Below, piece after piece: positions 44,001 through 54,800 of a DNA stretch of 64,000 bases; within the stretch, counting starts at the first letter, position 1, and each line of letters begins with the position of its first letter. Made by a program: the position numbers and the translations under genes. This DNA comes from Scolanthus callimorphus (taxonomy: Eukaryota; Cnidaria; Anthozoa; Actiniaria; Edwardsiidae). The stretch is taken from assembly GCA_033964015.1 (NCBI GenBank), contig CM066918.1, forward strand, positions 28,479,387 through 28,543,386, given 5' to 3'. Under the pieces are notes generated by a model. It was not told the origin of the DNA. It was given only the letters and a program-made list of their open reading frames with translations, and made no database searches.

Positions 44001-44788
44001 AAGGAGTATGGGAGAGAGCACGATAAGGAGAATCCAAAGAGAAAGGGCAAAGCAATGAAAAGCAATGAATAGGTCAGGTTCGAATTACGCTCCAATGCTC
44101 ACAAGACAAAAGCTTCAAATCGAGGCTTTCTCCAAGTTCTAATACATTTACAGTAATTTCAGAAGAAAGCCTCGACTTGAGTTTATTGTTTGTAGGCATT
44201 GGAGCGGAATTCGAACATGACCTATTGGCTGCTAGCCGGCTCCAGCTGGTTTCATTCGGATATTTGTTTTTTGGGCGCGCGGGATTCCTGTGTCGTGGGG
44301 GAAAGGACAGGAATCCCGCGCGCCCAAAAAAATCATATCCCCCAAAACCCACTGGAGAGCCGACTAGAAGCAGGCTAGGTACATTACCACAGTTTGCGAG
44401 AAATAAGCAAAATAATCGTCTGTAGGTGCGAGCTACTAAATCAGCTGCCTGCGGCCATGTCTATGATTTCAAGCTAGTCAAACATTACCTCTGTGACGGT
44501 TGATGTGAACTGTCCATCTCGGAAGGCATACGTTGTACAATTCGTACAACAGACGTTTTCCTCACAAGTAGTGTTCGCGTCTGCGCAATAGAACCATGGC
44601 GTACCCATAGCGAACACCAGTAGACCATACTGCATACCCATCATCGTGATGAAGAACAGAGTGGCGAGGTAGAGCAAGATCTGTACAGGACCGAACGACT
44701 TGACGTGTTGGAACACATCATCAAAGTGGGCGTGTTTGCTTTTGGCGCTCTTCAAGGGTTTTTGTTCTTCGTGCGGCGTATCGGTCAT
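38063..44788 (-). CDS. SLC22-family organic cation transporter-like protein A
   Basis: Eleven minus-strand exons: 44788-44489, 43996-43850, 43685-43605, 42986-42787, 42175-42028, 41729-41629, 40966-40832, 40092-40013, 39820-39712, 39335-39263 and 38314-38063. They total 1,626 bases, 541 aa, in frame with canonical GT-AG introns. The N-terminal cytosolic part is followed by TM1 (VQILLYLATLFFITMMGMQY) and a Cys-rich extracellular loop (CADANTTCEENVCCTNC). The MFS loop 2-3 signature is GGWMSDNFGRKP. The loop after TM6 reads YPRSPRWLIAHNRLDEA, and the SLC22 motif after it is DLVRTPKLRKR. Later landmarks are KFGRRLPY, SAQFANAFLYNSELFPTVVR and TMMSRLGGMLTPYIA. The acidic C-terminus ends DNDEYIKDD. 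It is a plasma-membrane polyspecific transporter by family; substrates cannot be read from sequence. It sits in tandem with copy B at 48.8-56.9 kb. Confidence 0.93.
39030..39210. repeat. Family C palindromic repeat
   Basis: It runs from ATTCTCGTACCCAGAGCTCC to GGAGCTCTGGGTACGAGAAT, with an interior CTTTGCTGATTGGCTGATTT and a GCACACGCGTCAATTGCTG stretch. It lies in the last intron of SLC22-A. Confidence 0.85.
40504..40745. repeat. Family A fragment joined to a family C repeat
   Basis: TATATAGAGGATATTACATG starts a partial family A copy. At about 40585 it passes directly into the family C end GAATTCTCGTACCCAGAACT. It lies in intron 7 of SLC22-A and represents two nested or adjacent insertions. 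Confidence 0.7.
41456..41552. repeat. Near-perfect palindrome with a telomere-like centre
   Basis: AGCCTGCGAACATCCGGTAC, then ACGCGAGCTTAACCTT pairs with its complement on the other side of AGGGTTAACCCT. It can form a hairpin with a stem of about 45 bp in intron 6 of SLC22-A. The TTAGGGTTAACCCTAA centre is a single inverted pair of telomere-like units, not an array. Confidence 0.9.
42337..42690. repeat. Two partial family C repeats
   Basis: Partial copies at 42337-42491 and 42614-42690 share the GCATGCG, ATCAGCGAAGG and CAATCAGCAAAGGCCCTCGA tracts with the full family C copies. Both are inside intron 4 of SLC22-A. Confidence 0.65.
43225..43497. repeat. CCAGTCCAGTRT minisatellite in an SLC22-A-specific intron
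   Basis: About 23 units of CCAGTCCAGTGT or CCAGTCCAGTAT, with a few CCAGGCCAATGT variants, run without interruption. The period is mostly 12 bp, so every frame stays open and the derived proteins are spurious. It lies in the intron between the exons at 43685-43605 and 42986-42787, which SLC22-B lacks. Confidence 0.95.
44075..44355. repeat. Nested inverted repeats in SLC22-A intron 1
   Basis: GGTTCGAATTACGCTCCAAT near 44079 is mirrored by ATTGGAGCGGAATTCGAAC near 44200. Next to it, a hairpin pairs TTTTGGGCGCGCGGGATTCC near 44270 with GGAATCCCGCGCGCCCAAAA near 44310. It is probably two small MITEs. Confidence 0.75.
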
Positions 44789-45652
44789 TTTTACAGCTCT
44801 TCACTGTGGCGAAACCAATAATTTATCGTTTGGCATAGATCGGATTTCATTATTGGATTGCAACCATTCCTATGGGAATAATATAGCAACAGCGTGACAG
44901 CCATGTTGGTTGTGCTATCAAGGACTAAACGAAATTTCTTGTTTCGGCACCAACATGGCTGGCAGTGACGTCACATGCAATCCGAGAATATGACTGCAGT
45001 GAAACCAATCGCAAAGTGATTACACAATACACTACAATTCTGAACAAAACATATAGGAGTGAAAACAAAGTGATTACCAATTACTCACTTTTTTTATTAT
45101 CATTATTATTATATTACAATTATTATTATATTACCAATTACTCACGACAGTCATACAAACCACTCTTATGGGTTTTCTGGTGAAAGTATGCAATCTACTC
45201 TACTGAGAAAAGAAAAGTTCGTCTTCGCATTTGCTTTTTTATGTAAATAAGAGGTAAAACACACTTCTCAAGTTGAATGCAGTTTCCTTCCAATTTTACG
45301 GCATAAATTGTCACTAATGTGCACTGGTTTAAAAAAAACTAATTTTCTGACGTCGTCTTCCCTTCATTTCAATCATTATGTCACAATGACATACGGTAAA
45401 TACAAACTTGTAGAGAGTCAAACGTCCGAGCTTTCACGAATTTTTAAATGAAAGCTTGTGTGTCGAGCACGAGCGAGGAAGAAAAATATTCTAAATTTCT
45501 TGCTCAAACCCTTCTCGAATCTTGTATGTATTTTTTAAAAGAAATAGCAAATAAGAAAATCAATAAGTAACTTATTGTTCCCACGCGAGATCTATATTTA
45601 GATCTATGTTTTTATTCCCATGTAATATCAAAACTATATCTTATGAAACAAT

Positions 45653-45926
45653 GGCCGTTTTCACACTATAAGACGAACAAATCGGCTGACGATTTGTTCG
45701 TCTTTTGTACGTCTAGTGTGAATTTAGGTCGGACTTTAGTCGATTTGTTCGTCTACACGAACAAATCGTCTATGAAAAATCGTCTTCCTAGACGGCCAAA
45801 CAGACGAATAAATTTAGACGATTTGTTCGTCTGAAAATTTGTTCGTCCCGTTTTCACATCAGATGATTTGTTCGTGTTGAGACGATTTGTCTGTCCAGAC
45901 GATTTGTTCGTCTTCTAGTGTGTCCA
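45653..45926. mobile_element. Foldback element built of ACGATTTGTTCGTCT motifs
   Basis: The left end GGCCGTTTTCACACTATAAG, ACGAACAAATCG is answered by CGATTTGTTCGTCTTCTAGT, GTGTCC at the right. The interior repeats ACGATTTGTTCGTCT or its complement about ten times, making multiple alternative hairpins. Confidence 0.75.
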
Positions 45927-47835
45927 ATCCTCGTGATAATAACATAGTATCGCAGAAATGAGTAATTGTAAAGACCTGGCAACCACCAGATATCCGCTTC
46001 ATCGTTCAAACGGGAGTCGGGCTCGTTTGTGTTGTTCCTGCTGCCCTTGTAGTTGAAAGTACTGTTTGTGGTTGGCATCATGTATTACAATTATCTTCGT
46101 TCTGATTCTACTAAACATCAAAACTGAATCTGAAATCAAAACTTTTGGCGCGGCCGTAAAACTCGGACCTTTTCATATCATGCAAAACTGATCACAAAAT
46201 TACAATTGTCATGTTTTGCGAGCCTGATGAATAGAATATTGCCGAAATTTGCCGGATTTGGAGGCGCTGGGCTCCATCTGGGAAAACTATCACACGTCTC
46301 GATTTCTTGAAAAAAATCCCAAAACTGTTAAAGCTCGATTTTTTCAAGCTGACGGACGATGCTTGATACGTGATACTTACTACTTACAGTCCTTACAGGC
46401 TGCCTCTTTATCACTCCGAAAGTTCCCTCTAGGGACGTCTTGCCGTTTCACGACAGGTTTTCCATATAGCTGCTTTTCTGGGCCACGAGATTGAGACCAG
46501 ACGAGACGACATGCAGCCAAAATCTGGTAATTTGGCATCAAATTTTGATACATTTCCCGTGCGGTCCTGATGCCTAAAATTTCAAACTTTTCCTTGGGGG
46601 AGCATGCTTCCGTGCCCCCTTAAAAAGGCAGGACAAGCGTTTTTTGCTTCCGCAGCCACGGAAAGTTGTGAAGAATACACGAAGTAATATTTAAGTACGT
46701 AATCGCAATCGTTGGCAAGGTTCTCAACAGCGATTTACATATAATTTTATAACTTATTTTGGTACATTTGGTACGGTGCCCAGAATTCAATAACTCAAAT
46801 GCCCCTACCTCGAAACAGGAAAGATCCCAGATCGTTTATACGTCTCAAACTTGGTACCGCAGCGACGTTTACTGGCTAGTTCTTAGACAAAGTAGAAGAA
46901 AATCTCCGCGACAAGATGGTAATCGAAGATGAAGGCCCAGCTTGTAGACTGAACTCTGCTAGAAGTATATAAGAAAATCGCTCGAGAAGTAATTTGATCC
47001 CCGTCCGATTGAATGTATTTCCACTCTTATGACAAAATATGGCAGGCTGCCAAGTACTTTTGCGATGGATTACGTTTCGAATATTACTCCTTTGACTTTG
47101 TGCAAACTGATACGATTTATCCACGGACTAAATTTAAGTACAGGTCAGACAGAATTGTCATGCAATTATGAAAACAATTGACCAAAATGAAATCTATAAG
47201 CCATACGAGATGCCAACTCTGCCGGATTTACCAGGAGTCTCAATTTTTTTCTGTATTCTCCCGCTCTCCTTTCTTGGAATTTTCTCCCAAGCGCCCCAGT
47301 GTAAATGAGTCAACCCTTCAATAAATTTCCTCGGAAGGAAGGCCTGGAAATCGCTCCTTAGCCCACTTCACCTACACATTAGAGTGTGATTGCTAAAGAT
47401 TGCAGGAGGCTGTATTGGAAAAAAAGTAAAGTATAGGTGATCGTGAAGAGCGTTGTTTGTTCCAAAAACGAAATCCTGTAGCATAGTTATTTAGCGCAGC
47501 TTATCATCGTCAATAATTTTCATCATAAAGACGGGAAAAAGGATAAACTTATAGCATCTGCTTGGTACAAAACTTCTCATTCTTTCCGAAAAAAAATGCG
47601 GTGCGGCTGAAAAATGTGCAAACTCATGATTCAAAGGTCTAGGTCGGGGATGTTTATATGCATTGAAGTGGAGATCCTTAATTCGTCAGTGCAGTCTTAT
47701 CGCTGGATAGGATGATGAAAGCGTGAAATATATTTATTATTTGCTAGAATGGCTCGCGAAAAAAATGGCTCGCTTCAGCGATTAGAATTATAATCTTGTT
47801 AAAAGCTAAATTCCCCATGGAACAAGAATCGGAAG

Positions 47836-48240
47836 CAAGTGTTCGGATTCCCCATGGATAGCCATGAATTTCCCATGGCAATCTGTGTGGTAAGTGTTCG
47901 GATTTCCCATGGATAGGCATGAATTTCCCATGGCAATATGTGTGGTAAGTGTTCGGATTTCCCATGGATAGCCATGAATTTCCCATGGCAATCTGTGTGG
48001 TAAGTGTTCGGATTTCCCATGGATAGCCATGAATTTCCCATGGCAATCTGTGTGGTAAGTGTTCGGAATTCCCATGGACAGCCATGAATTTCCCATGGCA
48101 ATCTGTGTGGTAAGTGTTCGGATTTCCCATGGATAGCCATGAATTTGCCATGGCAATCTGTGTGGTAAGTGTTCGGAATTCCCATTGATAGCCATGAATT
48201 TCCCATGGCAATCTGTGTGATAAGGGTTCGAAATAAATAG
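47836..48240. repeat. 55-bp minisatellite
   Basis: Units start at about 47836, 47891, 47946, 48001, 48056, 48111, 48166 and 48221 (last partial). Each contains AAGTGTTCGGATTTCCCATG, then a GATAGCCATGAATTTCCCAT tract and GGCAATCTGTGTGGT. Each unit carries three CCATGG or CCATG motifs. The period of 55 is not a multiple of three, and three long minus-strand frames are by-products. Confidence 0.95.
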
Positions 48241-48813
48241 CCATGGGAACATGAATGGGTTTGTGCAGAAATTCCCTGTTTTTCGTTCCCTCCTACCTGT
48301 AGTAAGCAAAGTACAGGTTATAACCAGATAGCAAAAATCTTGGAAGTCCGAAACTCGGAAAGTCCGGAAATATCGGGATCTCGGAAGTCTGAAAGAAAAC
48401 TCGGAAGCCCCTTCAACGCGGCTTCAATGGCTTTCATAGTTTTCCTTTTCTTTCCTGCTTTGACAATTGCCGATTTTGATAGCCTTGACCTTCCTCTCTA
48501 TTGAGCTCGTTTTCAATTTCATCTTTGTGCGCCCTGTTTCACGTTTCAACTCAATATAATGACTATCATCATCATTTATTCAATTCAAATTACATGCATT
48601 CATGTTGAAAGCCTAAAGGCTAATCGAGGCTTGGGCCTAGACACACTAGACACTTGGCAACTAGACACAGGGAAAATGGCACCTCGGAGGAGATCATAAG
48701 AGACTCAGACAAGTACGTAACATAAGGCTATGGTGCTCTGCTGCACATGGGCCTTGGCCTGCGCGTGAGCTCCGCGCTCTTACATTAAAACACAGATTGA
48801 AACAACGCTCAGT

Positions 48814-51800
48814 TTACACTGTTGTGTCCTTTATATGATCCTCGTCATCGACAACAATATTTTCATCATCCGTAGCTCTGGCGGCCGCGTAGCGTCTTCG
48901 CTTATGATGCCCCCAGCAGATGATCCCATAATCCTCCTTGGCCGCCTCTGCCTCCTCGACCGTCTGCGAGAGCTTGGCAAATAGCGTCTCCGGTAACCAT
49001 AGCGACATGATTGCACCAGCGACGGTCAGGACTCCAAATATGGTAGCAGGAACGTAGACCCCATAACCGGGTAACTGGCCCTGTGTGTAACAAAGACTTA
49101 AATTGGTGACGAGAACAGAGACCAGAGAACGCAGATTTTAGTGCTTTTGAGATGGAATATCAACTTTTATCAGCTATTTCACATACATTACTGTCAACAA
49201 TGATGTTACTGAAGTACTGCAAGAAGTATTTCTAAGATTATCTTCATGTACCTATGCTTCCATGCTTCCCCATATGCTCTAGCTTGCGTGTCCGTTTATA
49301 TAAACAGCCGAATTTCCGCCCACGGGCTTCCTGTGGCACGAAAACGCCCGCGCGTCTGCCAAAAACGGCGGGAAACCGTGTTGGTCAAGCAAAAGGAACT
49401 GATACTTCGCTCAAAGCCTGGCCGAAAACACCCCAACATCGTAAGTACTCCTCTTAATTTCATTATCTTTCTTCTCTTTTACTTATATATGTGAAAGAAC
49501 GTATGTTTCATTGATTTGTACCTGTAGCCGCGGTTCCATGACTCGTTTTGTTCCGTTGTGTTCAGAAAATTGTTTACTTAAGTACTGAGCTTGAAGAAGA
49601 TTTGAAACGGTTTAATATGTCGATAGATTCAATAAACGCTGAGTATGGAATATAGAAATATTATCGTCGAAAAATTGGGACCTTCAAATCAAATGTCGAA
49701 AAACATTTTTTTTTTCGACTCTACTATGATCATATCAGTTGGTGCTGACGCGAGAAACTGATGCCAGCAGGGTGTATTTAGCTAATACTTGCAAACTTAC
49801 ATGTTGTATTTACGTGCATTTACGTTAGAGTTAATTACCGAGATTCGAGGCAATAACCCCAATACATCCCAAGGGCCGTAGGCCCGAGGGATGTATTGGG
49901 GTTATTGCCGAGAATCGAGGTAATTAACGGACTTAGTTTACAGTTGACAAGGTTTTCAGAAAACAGGGACAAATGAAATGCATTCTTTTCATTGAATTGA
50001 ACAGTTTTGAAAAGGAGTACAGTTTACAATTGAAAAAGATAGCGGATTGCAATAGGAACTATTGTTAGTTATTTAGCTGCTTTCATAGAAGTGGATTCCC
50101 CAGAGAAACCTATTGCAATTAATTTTTACCATGCACAATAAAGTTTTGATGCTGAAGAAAATGAATGACAACATTTATTCAACTATGATTGACAAAGGTT
50201 TCCAAACACGAATTACGTCTTTTGTTTTCGTACAACAGCCAGTCCAATCAATCAAGCGGCCTTTTGTAAAAGCGCAACTCATTAAAGCGCTGTTATTTTG
50301 GTCGGTACGTAGCTGCGTAAAGCTCCTCTCTGGTTGGATAATACAACAATACCCTACCTCAACACAAAGAACGAGGATAATAGACTACAGACAAAAGAAC
50401 TCCTTTGTAGAACGAAAATAATAGAGACAAAAGCAACTACGTCCTTACTGGTTATTTTCATTTGTACCACGCCCTGACAGCTTACAGCTTCTACAGCTCA
50501 ATTTGCATAACGTTCTGTCTAGCAAAACGGATGGAACTGATTCAAGATGGAGAAACTGAAGGCAAGTTTCAGGTATTTTGCGCTCGTTGGTTGCTCTCTA
50601 CGATTAGATATGAATTAACTTGGGCATGATTTTATCTGTATTTTCAGGTTTACGTCTTAAACACACTCTATGGGCAATGAGACCAAGCAAGTAGACTGGA
50701 CAAACGCTTCTCAATATGGTTCAAGTGAAGGCGTTCTCGGAAATCGTGTTTTGTGGCGTTCAACGGGATTCGCATAAAGGATAATCAGAAGCAAATATTG
50801 GTTATAGACAGACAGTCAGCATAGATGCATAAACTGAGATTATTGGATGTTTTTTTTTCTCGGGGTAAGTGTATGGATTTGAATTCACTAGTTAAATGTT
50901 TGGGTTGATAATTGAATTAGTCATTGTGAAAGGGGCAACTGTCATGGTCTATCATGGATTTGGTCTAATTTGGGGTCATTTTAAGTAGCTTAAATGCAGT
51001 CAAACTCCCTACAAATCAACAAAATAATGGTCTACGTTTTATACCTAACCTTTCAGCTGCTAGATCAATACAAATATGGAGTATTTTCGTGTATAATCGA
51101 GCGGATGGAATTGGATTGCTAATTGGCATTTTGATTTTCGAACAGGCTGAACAAGTTTCTTTTTCTTTTTAAGACTAATTTGAAACAGAATATAGGTTCG
51201 GAGTGGTTTCTGTAGAACACTTGTCTTATTTTAAAATATTTTGATGAAACAAACGTGACAGTGCCCTTTGAAGTCTTGGTAAAAATGGCTTATTGTGTGG
51301 TTCCAGAAATTATCCATAGGAAGGATAATAGGAAAGGATATATTTTCCATACAAATACTGTATTTTTCTTCGGGAATTCCAGAGAGGTGGGGGGTCACTT
51401 TTCAACACTCTTCCGGGGGGGGGGGGGGATATTTTCTGGAACCACACATTATTGATTTACAGGTAAGTATATGGCTTATTATGGATTCATAGGTAAATAA
51501 CTAGATATTTACCTATTAATCCATAATGAGCCATATACTTACCTATTAATCCATAATGAGCAATATATTTACCTAGAAATTCAATTCAATTCTATTGATC
51601 AACCCCAACCTTTCCCTGGAGAATTCAAATCCCTCCCCGACTTTTAGTTTGTTGAGAGCAATTATCCGAGTTAATTCCCTACGAATAACAATGGAAACCG
51701 CGTCAACTGTAAACTAAGTGTATTTATTAGCCGACTTAAAATTATCATACCAGCATAGCAATGTACGGTGTTAGCATTCCTCCCAGACGAGATGTCATTG

Positions 51801-54800
51801 TGCCACAACCAACTGCATTGGACCTACGTCGAGAAACAAGAGTAAATACTATGCTTTTAGTTTTAGCAAATACTTTGAGTGTTTGACAAGATTAATGAGT
51901 TGATCTTACTATTCATGACTATTCAAAATATGGACTTTTTATCGATCTGCACGGACAAACGTGGGATCTCAGAGGTACAGTATAGTAGTATAGTCATACT
52001 AGTATAGTTTACGTATATTTTCTCCACTTTTTCGCCTTTTCCGTCGTCAATAAAAATCACAAAAATAGCCATGGCATGCACGGTCTGGGTCATTCTCGAA
52101 CCCAGAGCTCCCCGGCTCGTAACCTCGCGGGGGAGGCTCTGCTGACAGCCACTGACGCATGCGCGAGATTTAATACAGAGAGAAAGACCTTTCACCGCAT
52201 GACGCTCAACTCAGCCAAGCAGCGACGGCCCTCAAATGAATGTCCCCAGAGCCTCCCCTGCGAGCAGACGAGCCGGGAGCTCTGGGTTCGAGAATGGGTC
52301 TGGGTCGTTTAACAGGCTGTAAATGTGATCATGCGCGGTCTGGGTCGTTTGGCACTGAGACTGTAAATGTGATCATGCGCGGTATGGGTCGTTTAGCAGA
52401 CTGTATTGTGACGTACCTTACAACTGTTGGGAAGAGCTCCGATCCGTACAAGAAGGCGTTCAGAAACTGTGCACTCATAAAAGACTTCCCCAGCATCGCG
52501 AGTACCGTGATGGTCAGCGAATACTCTGAAACGAGCGGAGATTCTGCGGCTAGTACTCTTGTAAATATACCAAGAGACCACTTGGTCATTTACTTTGTTA
52601 CATAGGCACGAGCCTCGAACACTGCAGGAATGTCAACCCTAGGACTTCAAAAATCGGGGGAAAACTCGGGAATTCAGAGAATTCCCGAGAGAATTCCAAG
52701 AAGGAAAACGGGGATAAACACAATAAACATAATATGGCGATTCAGGAACATTTACAGGGAGACAGAAGTCCACCGTAAGAGGGGTAGTGTGGCATGCTGT
52801 CAGGCTTTTCGTTGTTTAATTTCTGGTCTTGATTGAAACGGCAAACCCTGACTAAAAGCTTTTGGCCACACTCAAAACTAGAATAGTTGCGAGAAGTGAC
52901 TCACCTTTTGGTATGGCAAGAATAAGGAAACAGAACAATCCAGAAAGAAACATGCAGGCGCTGTAAGGGATTCGCCGACCAAACCTACAAATATACACAG
53001 AGAACGGGCAGTGCCGAAAAAATAAACCTATAGAAACAAACACCCCTAGATGCGAAAGAAAGTTTGCGAAGTAATGGCAATTACATAGTGGACTTAACAT
53101 GACTTACGTGGGTAATTTGCAATAAGAGCACTCCTATAGGTATTGTATAAATTGGTGCAATCACTTTGCAAATGGTTTCACTGGAGTCATATGATTTCGC
53201 CAAGCACGGGAGAGCCAATTTCCCTCTCTACTGTCTACCATCCCTCCACTCCCGCGCGCTACGGACTTGTAGTCTTGATAAGTTGATGGATTCGTCTCTA
53301 TTGTTTACTCTACCTGTTCATAATGAAGAGAAACCCGAGAGCCTTGGGAATTGTTATCACGTTCATGATCACATAGTTCACGTACAGATTTCCCGTCAGG
53401 CTTGTTACGTACAGAAAGAAGCCAAAATGGACGATCGCGCACACCACCCTGTAGAAGAAAATAAATTTGACACATGTGTATGAAATCACTGCGAAAGCCG
53501 ACACCACTTAGGGCTCGCCGAAAGAAACTCTCGCAAAGAGGCGTCTGCGCGCTCAAGCCAAACATTCCAAACTGATGACGTATTTTGACGCGGTGCTGCT
53601 CATTGGTTGGGAAGCCATTCAACAGCAAGAACTCGCACGATCTTAAATGAACAGTCGTCAATGAAATCACGAATTCTTTTCTACGTTAATGACCAAAGGG
53701 AAAAAGTAATAACATTACCAAGTGTAAAACAGGATTATGGATCTTTTTCTGAGCTTTGGGGTCCGTACAAGGTCTAGTTGTGTGTATCTCTTGTCGTCCA
53801 TTTTGTGCCTTTCGATTTGGTCTTTCCGTACATCAGCTATCAGTGTCCGTAGCGCCTCCTCGTCGACTGGATTGGTGGAGTCTTTTGCTCCGTATTTGAG
53901 CAGAACAGCGTGGGCTTCATCGAGACGGTTGTGTGCTATGAGCCAGCGAGGCGAAGCAGGGAATATCCTAGCAGAAGTAATATATCAAACACGAGACAGC
54001 GTGTTTCATCACCGAGAAGTGGATTAAAAAAACGAAGCAAACCGAGGGTTTTTTCTACGTACTTCGAGATGCTAGGAAATCATGATAAAAACAATGTCGG
54101 TTGTTTGATATAGTTTCGAAACTAAAATCTTCAAAATGTATGCAAATTAAACTCACGACATCCAAATCTCCTTCACGCTTATAATCATGAAGCTGTGACG
54201 CTTTGGATCGTGCACAACTGAAGCTTTGACCCCCCCCCCCCCCCCCCCCCCTAACCCCCTTTGAAAGAAAGGCTTCACAAAGGCTTCTTTTTTTGGTACT
54301 TGCGTGACAGTACACGAGCACTGTCCTGATGTTTTTCCATCAATTTCATTTCGTTTCAAAATCTGAAATCCTAGAAGAAATGTCAAACAAAGTTGACCAT
54401 TCTTGACGAATTCCTTCTAGAAAGTTCCGACCAAAGAGCTGACTCGTGTTCGTCAGGACGCATTTGTCTGAACCTTTAATTACTAGCACACGCCTTTGTT
54501 AAATCCGAGAAAGGTGATAATTCTGTATTACTTACTTCCAAGACAAAAGAAACAACAATCCCGGGACCGTAACTGCTAAAATCAACATCCTCCAGTCCCT
54601 GATGAAATACGCGAACACAGCGGTGGTCGAGTAACCTGTCAGCCAGAACAGAGAGCACAGTTGCCCTCCCAGGGTGCGGTGCTTGGGGCCGATAATCTCG
54701 ATAGCGTATACAAAGTACGTCACGTTAAGTACCATCTGGAAAAACCCGATGACAAAGCGAAGAAGTGCTAGTAGTGAGATAGCGTCAGAGAACATGGATC

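Larger units (their letters stand above)
44789..48813. other. Spacer between SLC22-A and SLC22-B
   Basis: No gene was recognised here. The region upstream of the SLC22-A ATG presumably includes its promoter. It contains AT-rich sequence, a foldback element at 45653-45926 and the 55-bp minisatellite at 47836-48240. Confidence 0.6.

Noticed and set aside
44075..44220. tRNA-like B box (GGTTCGAATTA) near 44079
   Set aside because: There is no A box or cloverleaf at suitable spacing. It is part of a simple inverted repeat.
47744..48309. Overlapping minus-strand frames of 135-167 aa
   Set aside because: They are by-products of the 55-bp minisatellite, which cycles through all three frames.
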